From: Flavobacterium glycines
GTDB lineage: Bacteria > Bacteroidota > Bacteroidia > Flavobacteriales > Flavobacteriaceae
DNA length: 64,000 nt
Reading direction: 5' to 3'
NCBI RefSeq assembly: GCF_900100165.1
Contig: NZ_FNEO01000001.1
Location: 372,001 to 436,000 of the forward strand
Shown: piece after piece, positions 55,653 to 64,000 of the stretch
How positions within the stretch are numbered: position 1 is the stretch's first letter
How the letters are laid out: every line of letters begins with the position of its first letter
Program-made: the position numbers and the translations under genes
The notes under the pieces: generated by a model
Seen by the model: the letters and a program-made list of their open reading frames with translations, nothing else
Database searches by the model: none
Told to the model about the DNA's origin: nothing

Positions 55653-55690
55653 AAAAGCAGCACGATAACTTTCATTATTATGCTGCTTTT
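55653..55690 (-). terminator. Terminator of cassette 2
   Basis: Perfect 10-bp stem AAAAGCAGCA (55653-55662) / TGCTGCTTTT (55681-55690) with A-tract just left (55644-55651), 18 bp past the stop of the 55708 gene. Confidence 0.8.
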
Positions 55691-55707
55691 TAAACTACAG
55701 AGTCAAA

Positions 55708-56958
55708 TTAATTATTCTTTTTAAATAAACTGAAAGATAAAAAATGACCATATCTTTGATCTCCCTGTGTTGTTGAAATCCCTAGTGTAATTTGTTGAGA
55801 CTGGGTAATCGTAAATGTAATAACTGCACTTTCAGAATTCATGGTATTTACAATTCTTTTAAACCCTAAAGTTGCTGAATTTGTTTCAAGAGCTCCACCA
55901 CTTGAATCAGGCATTACAGTACCCTTTGCAACTGCCAGATAAACATAATCAGCTGTGGTGTAACCACTATTAAGACCGCTTCCTGATGCTAATAAAGGAG
56001 CATTGAAAATATAAGTCCCTGCATCTAATGTTATAGTTTGGTATATTTTTCCGTTAGTAATTACCGGAGCACCCCAACCAGATTCTAAATTGATTGTCCC
56101 CGGAGGGTTTCCGCAACAACCACCGTCCCAGCCACCATAACCGCCGTGATTTTTACAAGCATCATTAGTCGTCCAATCGGCTAATGTACCCCATCTGCCT
56201 CCATCTGTTGAAGAAGTTAAAAACGGACGCTTATTATTTTTAATCAAATAAGTAAGATCGATAACCTGAGGATCTTTCGAAACAAAATCTGTGTAAAAAA
56301 TATCTATCGCATTTTTAACCGGTAAAAACAAGGAACGTTGTTTAAATTTACTTCCTATTTTATAATTTGTCACCACCAGTTGATTTTGAGTAACAGGCAC
56401 TGTTACTGTATGCTCTACGTTAGAACCATCTGTATAGACAATTTCAGTTGCAAAAGCTCCTGTAGTTAAATCCATTGTTGCAAAATCAATTGTAAGAGAG
56501 AAATCACTGGATAATTTACTGGTAACAATCTTTCTATCTGTTAAACTTGCCTGATAGCGGGCTCCATAAGTCTGAGCACTAACAGATTGAGACACTGAAC
56601 CATTCCCTTTAGCATCAAAAGTTTTCACTTCAAAATTATAAATGTTTTCCGGTAGATTTTCTATAATTTTAGATACTGCATCAATTCCTGAAGTCCTGTT
56701 AATAGCTACCACAGCAGAATCTCTTTTAGAATTCCAATAGACTCTCAATTCAGAAACCTTAGGATCTGAAATAATAAGTCCCTCAACCTTTACTCTATCC
56801 CTACCGGGAAAAAACTTTAAAGAATCTATTTTACCTGTATAGGAAATTGGTCCTCCTTCAGTAAATTTCAAATACTCATCAGCATTTGTGCAAGAGAATA
56901 TACTTAAAACAATTCCTAACAAAATGACTACGTATAATTTATATTTTAAAAATTTCAT
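55708..56958 (-). CDS. DUF4998-type PUL lipoprotein, cassette 2
   Basis: 416-residue SPII lipoprotein (LSIFSCTNADEYL, Cys23). The DUF4998 domain at ~33-145 matches that of the 43090 gene closely (GPISYTGKIDSLKFFPGRDRV; ISDPKVSELRVYWNSKRDS; ENIYNFEVKTFDAKGNGS). The C-terminal half is a different jelly roll (DUF5013-like, with WGTLADWTTNDACKNHGG and GGWDGGCCGNPPG) and is much less similar to its paralogue, so ligand binding may differ. Fourth gene of cassette 2, 11 bp after the DUF4959 gene. Probable surface glycan-binding protein. Confidence 0.83.
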   Translation of the reverse strand: MKFLKYKLYVVILLGIVLSIFSCTNADEYLKFTEGGPISYTGKIDSLKFFPGRDRVKVEGLIISDPKVSELRVYWNSKRDSAVVAINRTSGIDAVSKIIENLPENIYNFEVKTFDAKGNGSVSQSVSAQTYGARYQASLTDRKIVTSKLSSDFSLTIDFATMDLTTGAFATEIVYTDGSNVEHTVTVPVTQNQLVVTNYKIGSKFKQRSLFLPVKNAIDIFYTDFVSKDPQVIDLTYLIKNNKRPFLTSSTDGGRWGTLADWTTNDACKNHGGYGGWDGGCCGNPPGTINLESGWGAPVITNGKIYQTITLDAGTYIFNAPLLASGSGLNSGYTTADYVYLAVAKGTVMPDSSGGALETNSATLGFKRIVNTMNSESAVITFTITQSQQITLGISTTQGDQRYGHFLSFSLFKKNN

Positions 56959-56969
56959 AATATTTAAAT

Positions 56970-58193
56970 TTAAAAGTTAGGATTACCATATACATGTACT
57001 TCAGAAACAGCCATAAATTTACCTCCAATCCAGTTTTCTAAACATTCTATTCTAAGATAACGAACTGCTTGTTTATCCAAAGGTATCTCATAATCTGCAC
57101 CATCTCTGGCCGCTAAAAGATCATCATTATTTTCCTGTCCATAAGGCAAACCTGACGGTTTCTTAATTTCATATTCGCCTAATAATGTCCAATTACTGTC
57201 GAGCGTACCATCATTTAAGGTATTGCTTCCCCATATTCTGAACTTTTTCATAGCACCTAAGTAATAGTACATTCTTTGACCTCCAATAGGCTCTGAAAAC
57301 TGCCAAAGTCTTAAACGGCTTAACTTTGTTTTTGCACCAATATCAAAGGTCACCAAATGATTCCCTACATCAATGGTTCTGTCTGTAAAATAAGACCCCC
57401 AATATTCTAAAAACTGACCATCAAATAAATTAGAAACAGGATAAGCATTATTAATTGTTTTTGCATCATTAGCAAGATGAACTCCAACATAAGCCGATTT
57501 AGGCATTAATTGCTCAAACAATGGTTTTATTGTAGTAACCAGAGTATCAGTATAATTCAACCATTTATCTCTAACCACAATTGCAAATTCCTGATCTACT
57601 GATTCAAAACCTCTTAAACTTCGTTTAATTTCATCTACCGAAGTATAAATACTTGTACGAAGAGGTACCCAATCTCCCTGTATATTTTTTTGCATCACTA
57701 AAATACCTATTTCTTCTTTAGTAGGGTTAGCAGCTGTGACGCGTATACCTCCAAAATCAGGTTGGACATTCAATGAATCAAAAATATCAAAAATTGGTGC
57801 AGGACCTGGATTTACAGATACCACAACCGGTTTTGATTCCGTCTCACTATTGTTAACCGCATAAATCTTAACCTCAGTAGTAGATCCACCAGCAAAACCT
57901 TCTAAAAGTAAAGAATTAGAATAATAAGAAGCTTTAGCCTCCATTGGCGTTCCATTTTCCAGAGTATATCGGGCAACTACATACAACAAATCATCATCTG
58001 TTGGTAAAGTATAAGTCAATTTAGCTTTTCCTGGTAAATTCTGAATGGTAATATTTGTTACCACCGCTGGCTGATTAGAATTGTGCTCTAAAGGTTCAGG
58101 GCCTCGATCCTCGCTACAAGCTGCAAAAACAAAGGTCAAACACAACAATAATATGTTTATAGGGGATTTTATAATTCGTTTCATAATCTTCAT
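56970..58193 (-). CDS. DUF4959/DUF5126/DUF5000-type surface lipoprotein, cassette 2
   Basis: About 407 residues from the ATG at 58193; a further ATG at 58184 is possible, and the longer frame uses TTG and overlaps susD2. SPII lipobox LTFVFAACSEDRGPEP. Domain order as in the 44390 gene: DUF4959-like (VTNITIQNLPGKAKLTYTLP ... VKIYAVNNSETESKPVVV), DUF5126-like middle, and F5/8C-like DUF5000 C-terminus (LSRLRLWQFSEPIGGQRMYYYLGAMKKFRIWGS; AVRYLRIECLENWIGG). Paralogous along its length to the cassette 1 protein. Likely surface glycan-binding protein in an outer-membrane complex with SusCD2. Confidence 0.84.
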   Translation of the reverse strand: MKIMKRIIKSPINILLLCLTFVFAACSEDRGPEPLEHNSNQPAVVTNITIQNLPGKAKLTYTLPTDDDLLYVVARYTLENGTPMEAKASYYSNSLLLEGFAGGSTTEVKIYAVNNSETESKPVVVSVNPGPAPIFDIFDSLNVQPDFGGIRVTAANPTKEEIGILVMQKNIQGDWVPLRTSIYTSVDEIKRSLRGFESVDQEFAIVVRDKWLNYTDTLVTTIKPLFEQLMPKSAYVGVHLANDAKTINNAYPVSNLFDGQFLEYWGSYFTDRTIDVGNHLVTFDIGAKTKLSRLRLWQFSEPIGGQRMYYYLGAMKKFRIWGSNTLNDGTLDSNWTLLGEYEIKKPSGLPYGQENNDDLLAARDGADYEIPLDKQAVRYLRIECLENWIGGKFMAVSEVHVYGNPNF

Positions 58194-58204
58194 TTTTATG
58201 ATTA

Positions 58205-60175
58205 TTACCAACCTGGATTTTGAATCAGATTAGGATTTCTAATAAGTGTTGTTTCTTCAATAGGCCAAAAATAATCTCTTGGAGCTACAAAACGTTGTTG
58301 ACTTAAAGTGACTACCTGATAGTAATTAGCCTCTGTAATTCCATAAACATTCCAGCCTTTTACAGGTTCATTAAATTCCTGAGTTGCTTTTTTCCAACGT
58401 CTGATGTCCCAATAGTTTTTACCCTCAAAGGCCATTTCAATGCTGCGTTCTCTATGAATAATTTCACGCATACCGTCTTTTGTAGTATATTTAGATGGAT
58501 TATTAGAAAAATTAGTCCAGGAATCTACCACGCCGCTTAATCCGGCACGAGTACGAATAGCATCTACATATTTCAATACTTCTGTTGTAGCGGCAGTTCC
58601 GTCAGCTTCATTAAGTGCTTCAGCATACATCAAATACAAATCAGCCAAACGCAATTCAGGCCAGGCGTACTCTTTATACATAGTTCCTCCTCCAAAAGTT
58701 TGATCCCAGTTTATCAATTTTTTAATATAATATCCTGTTACGTTAAAATCAAAAGCATCTGCACTTCCTGCATAATCCTGGTATTTAGCTCTAATAACTT
58801 CTTTTGTTTCATCAGAACCACTAGAAGATTTATAAAAAATAGCTCCGTCAAAACCTAAATCAGCATAAAAACGCGGCTCTCTGTTAAAATTTAAAATCGA
58901 AGTTCTGTAACCTTCTTTAATATTAAATTTATCAGCTGTAGTAGCTTCTTTCAACTCTGTAATATCTCCAAACGTCAATGTTTTATCTTCCTCAATAGGC
59001 ACTCCATTTTTAGTATAAAAATTAGTTGCCGATTCTATTGTAGGCGAAAACACTTTTCTGGCTTGAGAATGTGATACCGTAGTTGCTAAAGGCATCATAC
59101 AAAGTCGTTGTAATTCATAAGTACGGCTATTTGGGTTTGCCCAAATAACTTCGTCGTTCCAAGGTTCTGTTACTGCTTGTGTAATATTCAGTTTCGTTTT
59201 AGCAGTTTGAGAAATAGTAAATGCCACATTGTTTTTATAGAATATTTTATGCCCATTAGCTTCGGCAGCATCTATTGCTTCCTTTGCAGCATCGGCTGCT
59301 CTTTTCCATTTGGTGGCATCATAAACCGGATTAAACAATGGTGTTCCATCTTTAGCATTTAATCCTACCATATCTGAATTCCCATTAAATAATGGACTTG
59401 CAGCCATTAGTAACAACTCTGCTTTAATACCAAGTGCCACTGGTTTTGTAACTCTACCTAATTCATTTAGCCTGTCTGTAATCTGTGGAGGCAATGCAAC
59501 AGCAGCTTCATCCAGCAAACTCACTAAATAATCAACAGACGAGTCAATTGGCTCTCTTGGAACCTGAATCTGATCATTTGATGCATCAATAGGAATATTG
59601 ACACGAACAACTGGAATAGGTCCATACATGCGCATCAAATAATAGTGGTAATAGGCTTTTAAAAATTTTACTTCAGCTATCCATCTTAAACGCTCCCCTT
59701 CTTGTAAATCCGGCACTTTAGTTCTGTCTTCAACATTCTCCAGAAAAACATTGCAATGTCTGATACCATCATAAAGTGGATAACGATCTCCAGGACCAGC
59801 TCCCTGATAATTACCTTCCCAAGCATTCATATAAGTATTTGCTTTTCTTTGTGTACCTGTTGCAATATTAAACGCATAACTGGTAATCGCAGCACGATTA
59901 GGCGGTATCCATGTCTCGTCTCCTGCCAGCATTCCTATATTATATACTCCATCCCCATTTTTAGGGATATAGGCATAACAGGTATACAAATATTTTTTAG
60001 CTTCATTCCTCAATTTAAAAGCAGACTCAACTGTAGTAATGTTATCCGGAACTACATCCAAAAAACTATTTTCACATGATTCTAAACCGAACAAACAAAG
60101 TACTACCATTGACGCTCCAAAAACTTTTTGAATTTTCTGGAAACTCTTATTTACTATACTATTTTTAGTCTTCAT
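58205..60175 (-). CDS. SusD-like outer-membrane glycan-binding lipoprotein 2
   Basis: 656-residue RagB/SusD lipoprotein (LFGLESCENSFLDVVPDN, Cys34). Same landmarks as SusD1: AFKLRNEAKKYLYTCYAYIP, GEVKF-type VKFLKAYYHYYLMRMYGPIP, LADLYLMYAEALNEADG, RERSIEMAFEGKNYWDIRRWK and the RDYFWPIEETTLIRNPNLIQNPGW end. It is 12 bp after susC2. Equal length and full-length similarity to SusD1 show a duplicated cassette. Glycan specificity not readable. Confidence 0.94.
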   Translation of the reverse strand: MKTKNSIVNKSFQKIQKVFGASMVVLCLFGLESCENSFLDVVPDNITTVESAFKLRNEAKKYLYTCYAYIPKNGDGVYNIGMLAGDETWIPPNRAAITSYAFNIATGTQRKANTYMNAWEGNYQGAGPGDRYPLYDGIRHCNVFLENVEDRTKVPDLQEGERLRWIAEVKFLKAYYHYYLMRMYGPIPVVRVNIPIDASNDQIQVPREPIDSSVDYLVSLLDEAAVALPPQITDRLNELGRVTKPVALGIKAELLLMAASPLFNGNSDMVGLNAKDGTPLFNPVYDATKWKRAADAAKEAIDAAEANGHKIFYKNNVAFTISQTAKTKLNITQAVTEPWNDEVIWANPNSRTYELQRLCMMPLATTVSHSQARKVFSPTIESATNFYTKNGVPIEEDKTLTFGDITELKEATTADKFNIKEGYRTSILNFNREPRFYADLGFDGAIFYKSSSGSDETKEVIRAKYQDYAGSADAFDFNVTGYYIKKLINWDQTFGGGTMYKEYAWPELRLADLYLMYAEALNEADGTAATTEVLKYVDAIRTRAGLSGVVDSWTNFSNNPSKYTTKDGMREIIHRERSIEMAFEGKNYWDIRRWKKATQEFNEPVKGWNVYGITEANYYQVVTLSQQRFVAPRDYFWPIEETTLIRNPNLIQNPGW

Positions 60176-60187
60176 ACTTTCTATTTT

Positions 60188-63100
60188 TTAAAAATCAACT
60201 TTTAGTCCCAGATTGTAAACCGATTGAATTGGGTAACCTAAACCATTTCCTCCCATTTCCGGATCCCATAGTTTGAACTTACTCCAAACTGCAATATTGT
60301 TTCCGCTCAAATAGACTCTTAAACCCTTAACCCCTATTTTAGACATTAATTTTTCAGGAGCATTATAGCCTACTTCAATTGATTTTAATCTTAAAAAGGC
60401 TCCGTTACGCATCCACCAGGTTGATACCTGATTATTATTAGCCACAAATGTATTACTCAATCTTGGCCAAAAAGCGTATAAATCTTTATTGTTTTCAGAC
60501 CAGTGATCCTGTGCTATAACATTCAATAAATTATTCTGATAAGAACCATTTAACACAAATGGCGCTATATTTTCCGGATTAATAAAAAAGGATGTACGTG
60601 CTACACCTTGAAAGAAAATACTAAAATCAAATTTCTTATAACCTACTGTACCTCCAAAACCATACACTATTTCCGGAGCAGTAGGACTTCCTATTGGCAC
60701 CATATCTGCTGCTGTAATCTGACCATCTCCGTTTACATCACGGTATTTAATATCCCCACCAGTATACTCTTTTACATCTCCTGTTCCCGGTCCACCAAAT
60801 TGCAATGGCGAATTCACAACCTCATTTTCATCAACAAACAAACGTTCGGCTATATAACCATAAGTTTGATTCCAACTTTGACCTATTCTTGAACGATAAG
60901 CCATACTTTCCGGATAATTAATCTCATCATACACTAACACTTTATTAGCAGCATACGTAAAGTTACCTCTTAACTGTGTGTACCAATCATTATTGAATTG
61001 TTTATTGTAAGTAACAGCTAGGTCTAAACCTTTGCTCTCCACTTCTCCAAAATTAGTAGCAGGAGTTGCCGTAAGTCCCATTGTAGCACCAATATTTTCT
61101 CTGGTTTGAAGAATATGAGTTCTATTCTGTTTGTAAATATCTACTACAAAATTTAATGACTTAAACAATTCCAAATCCATACCTAAATTGATTTGTTTTG
61201 ACTTTTCCCAACCAATGTTATTATTGGCATAACGACTTACATAAACACCTGGGTTACTATCTGTATACTGCTCTCCAAAAGCAGCACCATAATTACCATC
61301 ATTAATATTAACATTTGACAGATAGAAAAAACGATCATCAATATTTCCTATTTTATCATTACCCACTAATCCATAAGTAGAACGAATTTTAAAATTAGTC
61401 ACTACATCTTTAATAGGCTCCCAAAATTTCTCATTAGAAATATGATAAGCTAAACCAAAGGAAGGAAAGAATCCATAACGATGTCCACTGGCAAATCGTT
61501 CTGATCCATTATATCCAAAATTAAATTCAGTCAAAAATCTATTATCGTAACCATAAGTAAACCTACCTGAAAGTCCCTGATTTCTGTTAGGAAGTGTTTT
61601 CGCAACATCTGACGGATTTACCCAAGCAGAATTAGCCTGTACATAACTGGATAATAAATTAATCAACATACCACTTACAGCATGCTTTTCATTAAAAGTT
61701 CTATTATAATTAACCGCAGTTTCAAGATAAATACGAGAATCTAATACTTTATCTCCTGCTACATAATCCAAAGTTTCTGATCCGGTTGTACCAAAACTTC
61801 CCTGACCACCCGGATTTATAACTGAGATTTCAAGTTCTCCGGTAACAGGACTTATAAAAGATTTATAATAAAATGGATTGTATTTTCTGGATTCATTGTA
61901 ATAAGCATACCTTCTAACATATCCCATAGCTCGGGCACTAAGTCCCGGAGTTATTGCTTTTAAATCCTGTTGCAATTCAACCTGTGCCTGAATTGTAGAA
62001 CCTTTTGAACTTTGATACCCACGAACCATTTCGGCATAAGGGTTGACCAATATGGCTCCATTATCTCCTCCTGTCAAGGCACCTCCAAATAACGGATGCT
62101 CAATAAAAGGAAGATAACTGGATGGATATACTTTAGGAAATGCCACTGGGTTAGACCACATGGTAAGATTAAAAATACGAGCTCCTCCACCGATAGGCCC
62201 ATTATAATCATCAAACTGACCGTAAAGACGAATAATTCCTTTAGTAGTAGGAGTTAATGTCATATCTACATTAGAACGTAAAGAATAATTTCTTAATTTA
62301 ATATTAGAATTAAAATTATTCAACCCATCCACTTTTAAAACACCGTTATCAACGTTGTAAGTACTCGCCACATAATATCTTGCTTTTTGTCCACCACCGC
62401 TAACACTAAAATTATAGCCTTGATTAACTGTATAATCTTTAATTAATTGATCAACCCAATTATTACTTGGATACAAATACGGATCATCCCCTGCAATGGT
62501 TCTGTCAATTTTATTTTGATCATATACATCACCAAGACGAGGATTACGAGTACGTGTAGCTTCATTAGCCAATCTCATATACGTAATATTATCAGCATAA
62601 TTAAAATTTCTGGAATTAGACGACATTCTGGTTTCTGTCCTGAAATTGAATTTAGTGATTCCATCTTTACCCATTTTTGTAGTAATCAATACAACCCCAT
62701 TAGCTCCACGAGCTCCATACACAGCAGCAGCAGCAGCATCCTTCAACACAGAAAAAGTATCGATGTCATCCGGCTGTAAACGTGCCATATCAGTTGTTGT
62801 AGATTCTATACCATCAATTAAAATTAATGGATTTGAAGCTCCTGAACCAAAAGTTCCTAAACCACGAATAAAAAAATTCGCATTATCGGAACCTGGCTCT
62901 CCACTTCTTTGATAAGCTATCATACCCGAAACTCTTCCTGCTAACATATTAGTCAAGTTACTGGTAGGCCCTTTCAGTTCTTTAGGATTAATAGTAGTAA
63001 TTGAACTCACCATACTGGCTTTTTTCTGAGTTCCAAAACCAACAACAACAACCTCTTTTAATCCTTCTGAACTTGGTTTTAAATTTACTTCAAAAACGGA

Positions 63101-63457
63101 TTTGTTTTGAATTAATACGTCTGTTGATTCATAACCAACAAAAGCTACTACTAATATTTTGTCTCCTTCATTGATCTTTAATGTAAATTTTCCGTCAAAA
63201 TCGGTCATCACAACATTCTTAGTACCTTTTACAAGTACACTTGCTCCCGGAAGCGGCATTCCATTTTCATCAGTTACCTGCCCACTAATTGTTCTTTGTT
63301 GTTGTACTATTTCTAGTTTTGTTATACTTATAACATTAGAAGCATGTGCCTGAACCTGAGATAGAGAAACCAATACAGACAATAATGTAAGTTTCTTTTT
63401 TAAATCAAATTCTAAAACACTATGAGTCTTTTTCTTTATTTTAATAAAGTTTGTCAT
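60188..63457 (-). CDS. SusC-like TonB-dependent glycan transporter 2
   Basis: 1089-residue SusC/RagA transporter, paralogous to SusC1 along its whole length. Signal peptide hydrophobic stretch LKKKLTLLSVLVSLSQVQAHA after a charged n-region; carboxypeptidase-regulatory-like domain (TISGQVTDENGMPLPGASV); TonB box and plug (LKEVVVVGFGTQKKA; AVYGARGANGVVLITTKMG); barrel ending YNLGLKVDF. Differences from SusC1 cluster in extracellular-loop-like segments, e.g. FGGPGTGDVKEYTGGDIKYRD, which is longer here. First gene of cassette 2. Confidence 0.95.
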   Translation of the reverse strand: MTNFIKIKKKTHSVLEFDLKKKLTLLSVLVSLSQVQAHASNVISITKLEIVQQQRTISGQVTDENGMPLPGASVLVKGTKNVVMTDFDGKFTLKINEGDKILVVAFVGYESTDVLIQNKSVFEVNLKPSSEGLKEVVVVGFGTQKKASMVSSITTINPKELKGPTSNLTNMLAGRVSGMIAYQRSGEPGSDNANFFIRGLGTFGSGASNPLILIDGIESTTTDMARLQPDDIDTFSVLKDAAAAAVYGARGANGVVLITTKMGKDGITKFNFRTETRMSSNSRNFNYADNITYMRLANEATRTRNPRLGDVYDQNKIDRTIAGDDPYLYPSNNWVDQLIKDYTVNQGYNFSVSGGGQKARYYVASTYNVDNGVLKVDGLNNFNSNIKLRNYSLRSNVDMTLTPTTKGIIRLYGQFDDYNGPIGGGARIFNLTMWSNPVAFPKVYPSSYLPFIEHPLFGGALTGGDNGAILVNPYAEMVRGYQSSKGSTIQAQVELQQDLKAITPGLSARAMGYVRRYAYYNESRKYNPFYYKSFISPVTGELEISVINPGGQGSFGTTGSETLDYVAGDKVLDSRIYLETAVNYNRTFNEKHAVSGMLINLLSSYVQANSAWVNPSDVAKTLPNRNQGLSGRFTYGYDNRFLTEFNFGYNGSERFASGHRYGFFPSFGLAYHISNEKFWEPIKDVVTNFKIRSTYGLVGNDKIGNIDDRFFYLSNVNINDGNYGAAFGEQYTDSNPGVYVSRYANNNIGWEKSKQINLGMDLELFKSLNFVVDIYKQNRTHILQTRENIGATMGLTATPATNFGEVESKGLDLAVTYNKQFNNDWYTQLRGNFTYAANKVLVYDEINYPESMAYRSRIGQSWNQTYGYIAERLFVDENEVVNSPLQFGGPGTGDVKEYTGGDIKYRDVNGDGQITAADMVPIGSPTAPEIVYGFGGTVGYKKFDFSIFFQGVARTSFFINPENIAPFVLNGSYQNNLLNVIAQDHWSENNKDLYAFWPRLSNTFVANNNQVSTWWMRNGAFLRLKSIEVGYNAPEKLMSKIGVKGLRVYLSGNNIAVWSKFKLWDPEMGGNGLGYPIQSVYNLGLKVDF

Positions 63458-63728
63458 GTGTGGTTTTAATTTTTAATGGTTAGTTAAATTATTATCATCT
63501 ATTACTAATACTATTCGTAGATGAAGTTTTAGAGTTTTTAAAAGGCTATTTCATATAATTAATAATTAGAATTAGTTAGTTAGCGTGTCTGTGAAAATAT
63601 ATTAGCAATTAACGAAATAAATAAATGTTTATTTAACACTTACAAAAAAGGACGTGCAACTCCTCAAATGTTTTTTACAAAACAAGTATTAATTGGTTTA
63701 ACCAGATATTAACATATAATTCACATCA

Positions 63729-63736
63729 CAAATCTA
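63729..63736 (-). promoter_or_regulatory. -7 box of susC2
   Basis: Minus-strand TAGATTTG matches TAnnTTTG and lies in the 31-bp block shared with susC1 (63706-63736). Implies a leader of about 265 nt, twice that of susC1. Confidence 0.6.
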
Positions 63737-63756
63737 GCACAAGGCTCTTAGCTTAA

Positions 63757-63794
63757 AGAGGGGTGTTTTGGAATAAAACAAGGGGTAAATTTAC
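63757..63794 (-). promoter_or_regulatory. Paired direct repeats upstream of susC2
   Basis: In plus-strand reading AGAGGGGTGTTTTGG and AAGGGGTAAATTTAC, GGGT cores (63761-63764, 63783-63786) exactly 22 bp apart and 25 bp from the -7 box, as upstream of susC1. Confidence 0.55.
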
Positions 63795-63931
63795 TATCTC
63801 GACTATAAATAACTATATTATTATACTTATAATAAAAAAGTATCTAAAAAAATTAACACTAATCATTTTTTCAAGACATATAAAATACTTTAAATACGAG
63901 AGAAAATTCTTTTATTTACTAAATAAACGTT

Positions 63932-63975
63932 AAAAAAAGAGCTGCATTTCCTGATTGAAACACAGCTCTTTTTTT
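63932..63975. terminator. Terminator at the right edge
   Basis: Perfect 13-bp stem AAAAAAAGAGCTG (63932-63944) / CAGCTCTTTTTTT (63963-63975). A-tract and T-tract allow use in either direction; probably ends a gene beyond the window. Confidence 0.85.
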
Positions 63976-64000
63976 AAGTTAATTATAAAACTATTTCACA

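Larger units (their letters stand above)
55200..55707. other. 508-bp intergenic region with a gene remnant
   Basis: Contains a degenerate copy of the FnIII lipoprotein 3' end (55262-55345), a possible fragment matching the CPDK linker of the upstream enzyme type (55356-55369), and a terminator at 55653-55690. No intact gene. Confidence 0.65.
63458..64000. other. Non-coding region upstream of susC2
   Basis: Holds the long susC2 leader, the -7 box and paired repeats, and a terminator hairpin near the right edge. No gene seen. Confidence 0.7.

Noticed and set aside
1-64000. CRISPR arrays, tRNA/rRNA genes, transposases or phage genes
   Set aside because: None seen: no regularly spaced repeats, no IS-type proteins, no integrase, and no cloverleaf-like sequence that I could recognise by eye.

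Overview
This is a low-GC window with Bacteroidota hallmarks: SusC/SusD pairs, type IX secretion (T9SS) C-terminal sorting domains, SPII lipoproteins, TAnnTTTG promoter elements and weak Shine-Dalgarno sites. Gene content and protein style suggest Flavobacterium or a close relative, but no rRNA or marker gene is present to settle the genus. I saw no tRNA, rRNA, CRISPR array or insertion sequence.

Left part (1-14200): a FrnE-like DsbA oxidoreductase and a Gfo/Idh/MocA dehydrogenase; an AraC regulator next to a GH97-GH3 alpha/beta-glucosidase pair, flanked on both sides by two paralogous secreted mini-proteins that share an upstream regulatory element; an SOS-type umuC-umuD pair in reversed order; a lipoprotein of unknown function; a GNAT-isochorismatase-pirin operon; and a small membrane protein. 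Several 3' ends here carry copies of one repeated hairpin terminator.

Middle (14300-20600): a complete galactose operon on the minus strand, galM-galK-galT-galE plus a sodium/sugar symporter.

Right part (20800-64000): a large polysaccharide utilization region, all on the minus strand. Reading in transcription order there are two homologous cassettes, each SusC - SusD - DUF4959-type lipoprotein - DUF4998-type lipoprotein, followed by a multidomain T9SS-secreted clan GH-A enzyme and an FnIII-like lipoprotein. The enzyme is RICIN/LamG-bearing in one cassette and GH128-like in the other. Then come GH16, GH43 (GH43_24-like), a metallopeptidase-like lipoprotein, GH127, GH30, a 1351-residue FG-GAP/UnbV-vanadium haloperoxidase fusion, GH2, DUF2264 and an SDR dehydrogenase. 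The enzyme set (endo- and exo-beta-1,3-galactanase candidates, a possible beta-1,6-galactanase, beta-L-arabinofuranosidase, beta-galactosidase, DUF2264/possible beta-glucuronidase) together with the adjacent Leloir operon points to type II arabinogalactan or arabinogalactan-protein use. That substrate is an inference; a beta-1,3/1,6-glucan is the main alternative for some enzymes.

The most notable signals are: a haloperoxidase fused to a beta-propeller inside a glycan locus; a lipoprotein with an off-register HExxHxxGxxxH zinc motif; tandem unassigned ~165-residue modules in the GH128-like protein; paired direct repeats 22 bp apart upstream of both susC promoters; a 292-bp perfectly identical block shared by the two FnIII lipoproteins; and a decayed third copy of that lipoprotein between cassette genes.
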